Below are positions 5,603-6,330 of a stretch of DNA of 6,330 nucleotides, one piece after another. Source of the stretch: an uncultured Rubrobacteraceae bacterium (GTDB lineage Bacteria; Actinomycetota; Rubrobacteria; Rubrobacterales; Rubrobacteraceae); assembly GCA_902805985.1 (NCBI GenBank), contig CADCUW010000589.1:3874-10203 (forward strand). Direction: 5' to 3'. The number at the start of each line of letters is the position of its first letter. Position 1 is the first letter of the stretch. The notes under the pieces were generated by a model, which saw only the letters and a program-made list of their open reading frames with translations, was not told the origin of the DNA and did not search any database. Position numbers and translations under genes: made by a program.

Positions 5603-6048
5603 ATGAACAAGGTAATCATCATTAGCGGCGCGTCGAGTGGGTTCGGCGCCATGACCGCGCGCGAGCTCGCCGACGCCGGTCACGCCGTCTGCGCCGGGAT
5701 GCGCGACGTCGGTGGCCGCAACCAGAAGGCCGCCGCCGATGCCCGCGGGTACGCGTCGTCGAACAACGACGCCTCCGACCCGTCGAGATGGACGTCTCGG
5801 ACCAGGACTCGGTAGACGGGGCCGTCGCGGAGGTGGTCTCCGAGCAAGACCGCATCGATGTCGTAGTCCACAACGCCGGCCAAATGGTTTTAGGTCCTAC
5901 GGAGGCCTTTACCGTCGAGCAGATCGCCGAGATCTACGACACGAACGTCCTCTCCACGCAGCGGCTCAACCGCGCGGCGCTGCCGCACCTGCGTGAGCGG
6001 GGCGAAGGCCTGCTGGTCTGGGTCGGGAGCACGAGCACCCGCGGGGGC
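5603..6048 (+). pseudogene. Second short-chain dehydrogenase, frameshifted and 3' truncated
   Basis: This is an SDR of a different subgroup from its neighbour, starting MNKVIIISGASSGFG (nucleotide loop, residues 8-15) with AGGGGA 7 nt before the ATG. The first frame ends at TAG 5813-5815, but clear SDR sequence resumes one frame over from about 5775: RPVEMDVSDQDSVDGAV, VVVHNAGQMVLG (HNAG at 5869-5880), YDTNV, NRAALPHLRERGEG and LLVWVGSTSTRGG. A single lost base near 5767-5776 explains the shift. Similarity stops at about 6048, just after the catalytic-serine strand and before the YxxxK motif, where comEC-like sequence begins. It therefore lacks essential catalytic residues and about 40% of the expected length, and cannot be a working enzyme as read. 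A chimeric assembly could also cause the truncation. Confidence 0.85.
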
Positions 6049-6330
6049 GTTCTTCGGCTTGCGCCTCGTGGCCGTGCCGCCGAACGCCAGGGCCGGAGCC
6101 ACGATCCTTCTCACGTGGCTCTACATTGTGATCGCGGGCGCGCCCCCTTCCGCCATCAGGGCCGGGGTGATCGCCACGTTCGTGCTGGCGGCGAAGCCCC
6201 TCAGCCGCCAGGTCTCCGCCTTGCACTTCATGACGACGATGCTCGCTTCGGTCCTCGCGTACAACCCGCTCCTCGTCTACAGCACGGGCTTCCAGCTCTC
6301 CGTGGCCGCCGTCTTCGGCATCCTGTTGCT
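6044..6330 (+). pseudogene. comEC: ComEC/Rec2 competence-channel fragment, 5' truncated, runs off the window
   Basis: ComEC is the inner-membrane channel that imports single-stranded DNA in natural transformation. From 6044 the plus-strand frame reads GAFFGLRLVAVPP, then ILLTWLYIVIAG, the family motif GAPPSAIRA, a hydrophobic segment, PLLVYSTGFQLSVAA and GILL at the window edge. These belong to the middle of the competence domain. The N-terminal membrane and OB-like part and the SGLHV-type motif that should precede it are absent; broken SDR sequence precedes it instead, in another frame. No ribosome site and start pair is evident, so expression is doubtful. The 3' part lies beyond the window. 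comEC downstream of rsfS matches actinobacterial gene order, suggesting this is the resident copy, damaged on its left side. Confidence 0.8.

Noticed and set aside
5712..5996. Plus-strand frame of 94 codons within the broken SDR
   Set aside because: The translation is an arginine/proline-rich shadow. The SDR motifs are in the other two plus-strand frames.
6049..6330. Continuation of the shifted SDR frame, which stays open to the window end
   Set aside because: The translation after STSTRGG no longer resembles an SDR, whereas the neighbouring frame gives clear ComEC motifs. The openness reflects high GC content.

Overview
The window is high-GC bacterial chromosome with an actinobacterial layout, most likely from a deep-branching actinobacterium such as a Rubrobacter relative. 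That assignment is inferred from remembered protein resemblance and gene order; no search was run. Everything up to the tRNA is conserved core genome. The segment after it looks like acquired accessory DNA that ends abruptly inside a competence gene.

Core part (1-3780, all + strand): the 3' end of rodA (peptidoglycan elongation), a 234-bp structured gap with a candidate promoter, then the compact cluster rplU, rpmA, obg, nadD, rsfS. These genes are spaced by 31 bp or less and nadD/rsfS overlap by 1 base. They supply two 50S proteins, a 50S-assembly GTPase, an NAD biosynthesis enzyme and the ribosome silencing factor, so the cluster links ribosome assembly, ribosome dormancy and NAD supply. 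A tRNA-Ala(GGC) gene follows, with its own near-perfect SigA-type promoter (TTGACA, 17 bp, TATACT).

Accessory part (3781 to about 6045): a non-coding stretch with short direct repeats and a minus-strand terminator, then a TetR-family repressor on the minus strand facing away from a short-chain dehydrogenase/reductase (SDR) on the plus strand. Between them is an AT-rich control region where the two promoters abut and a 21-bp imperfect palindrome covers the SDR -10 and predicted start. This looks like a self-contained repressor/oxidoreductase switch. The TetR frame continues upstream of its first legal start to an AUA codon behind an ideal Shine-Dalgarno sequence. A second SDR follows, broken by a frameshift and then cut off before its catalytic Tyr/Lys.

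Right end (about 6044-6330): within a few bases of the SDR truncation the sequence becomes an internal piece of ComEC, the DNA-uptake channel, without its N-terminal part. In other actinobacteria (for example Mycobacterium tuberculosis) comEA-comEC lies downstream of the rplU-rpmA-obg and nadD-rsfS genes. The simplest reading is that the TetR/SDR segment entered the tRNA-comEC interval and removed the start of comEC, or that the contig is chimeric there. I see no CRISPR array, transposase or integrase, and no clearly new biological system. The control region and the SDR/comEC junction deserve the most attention.
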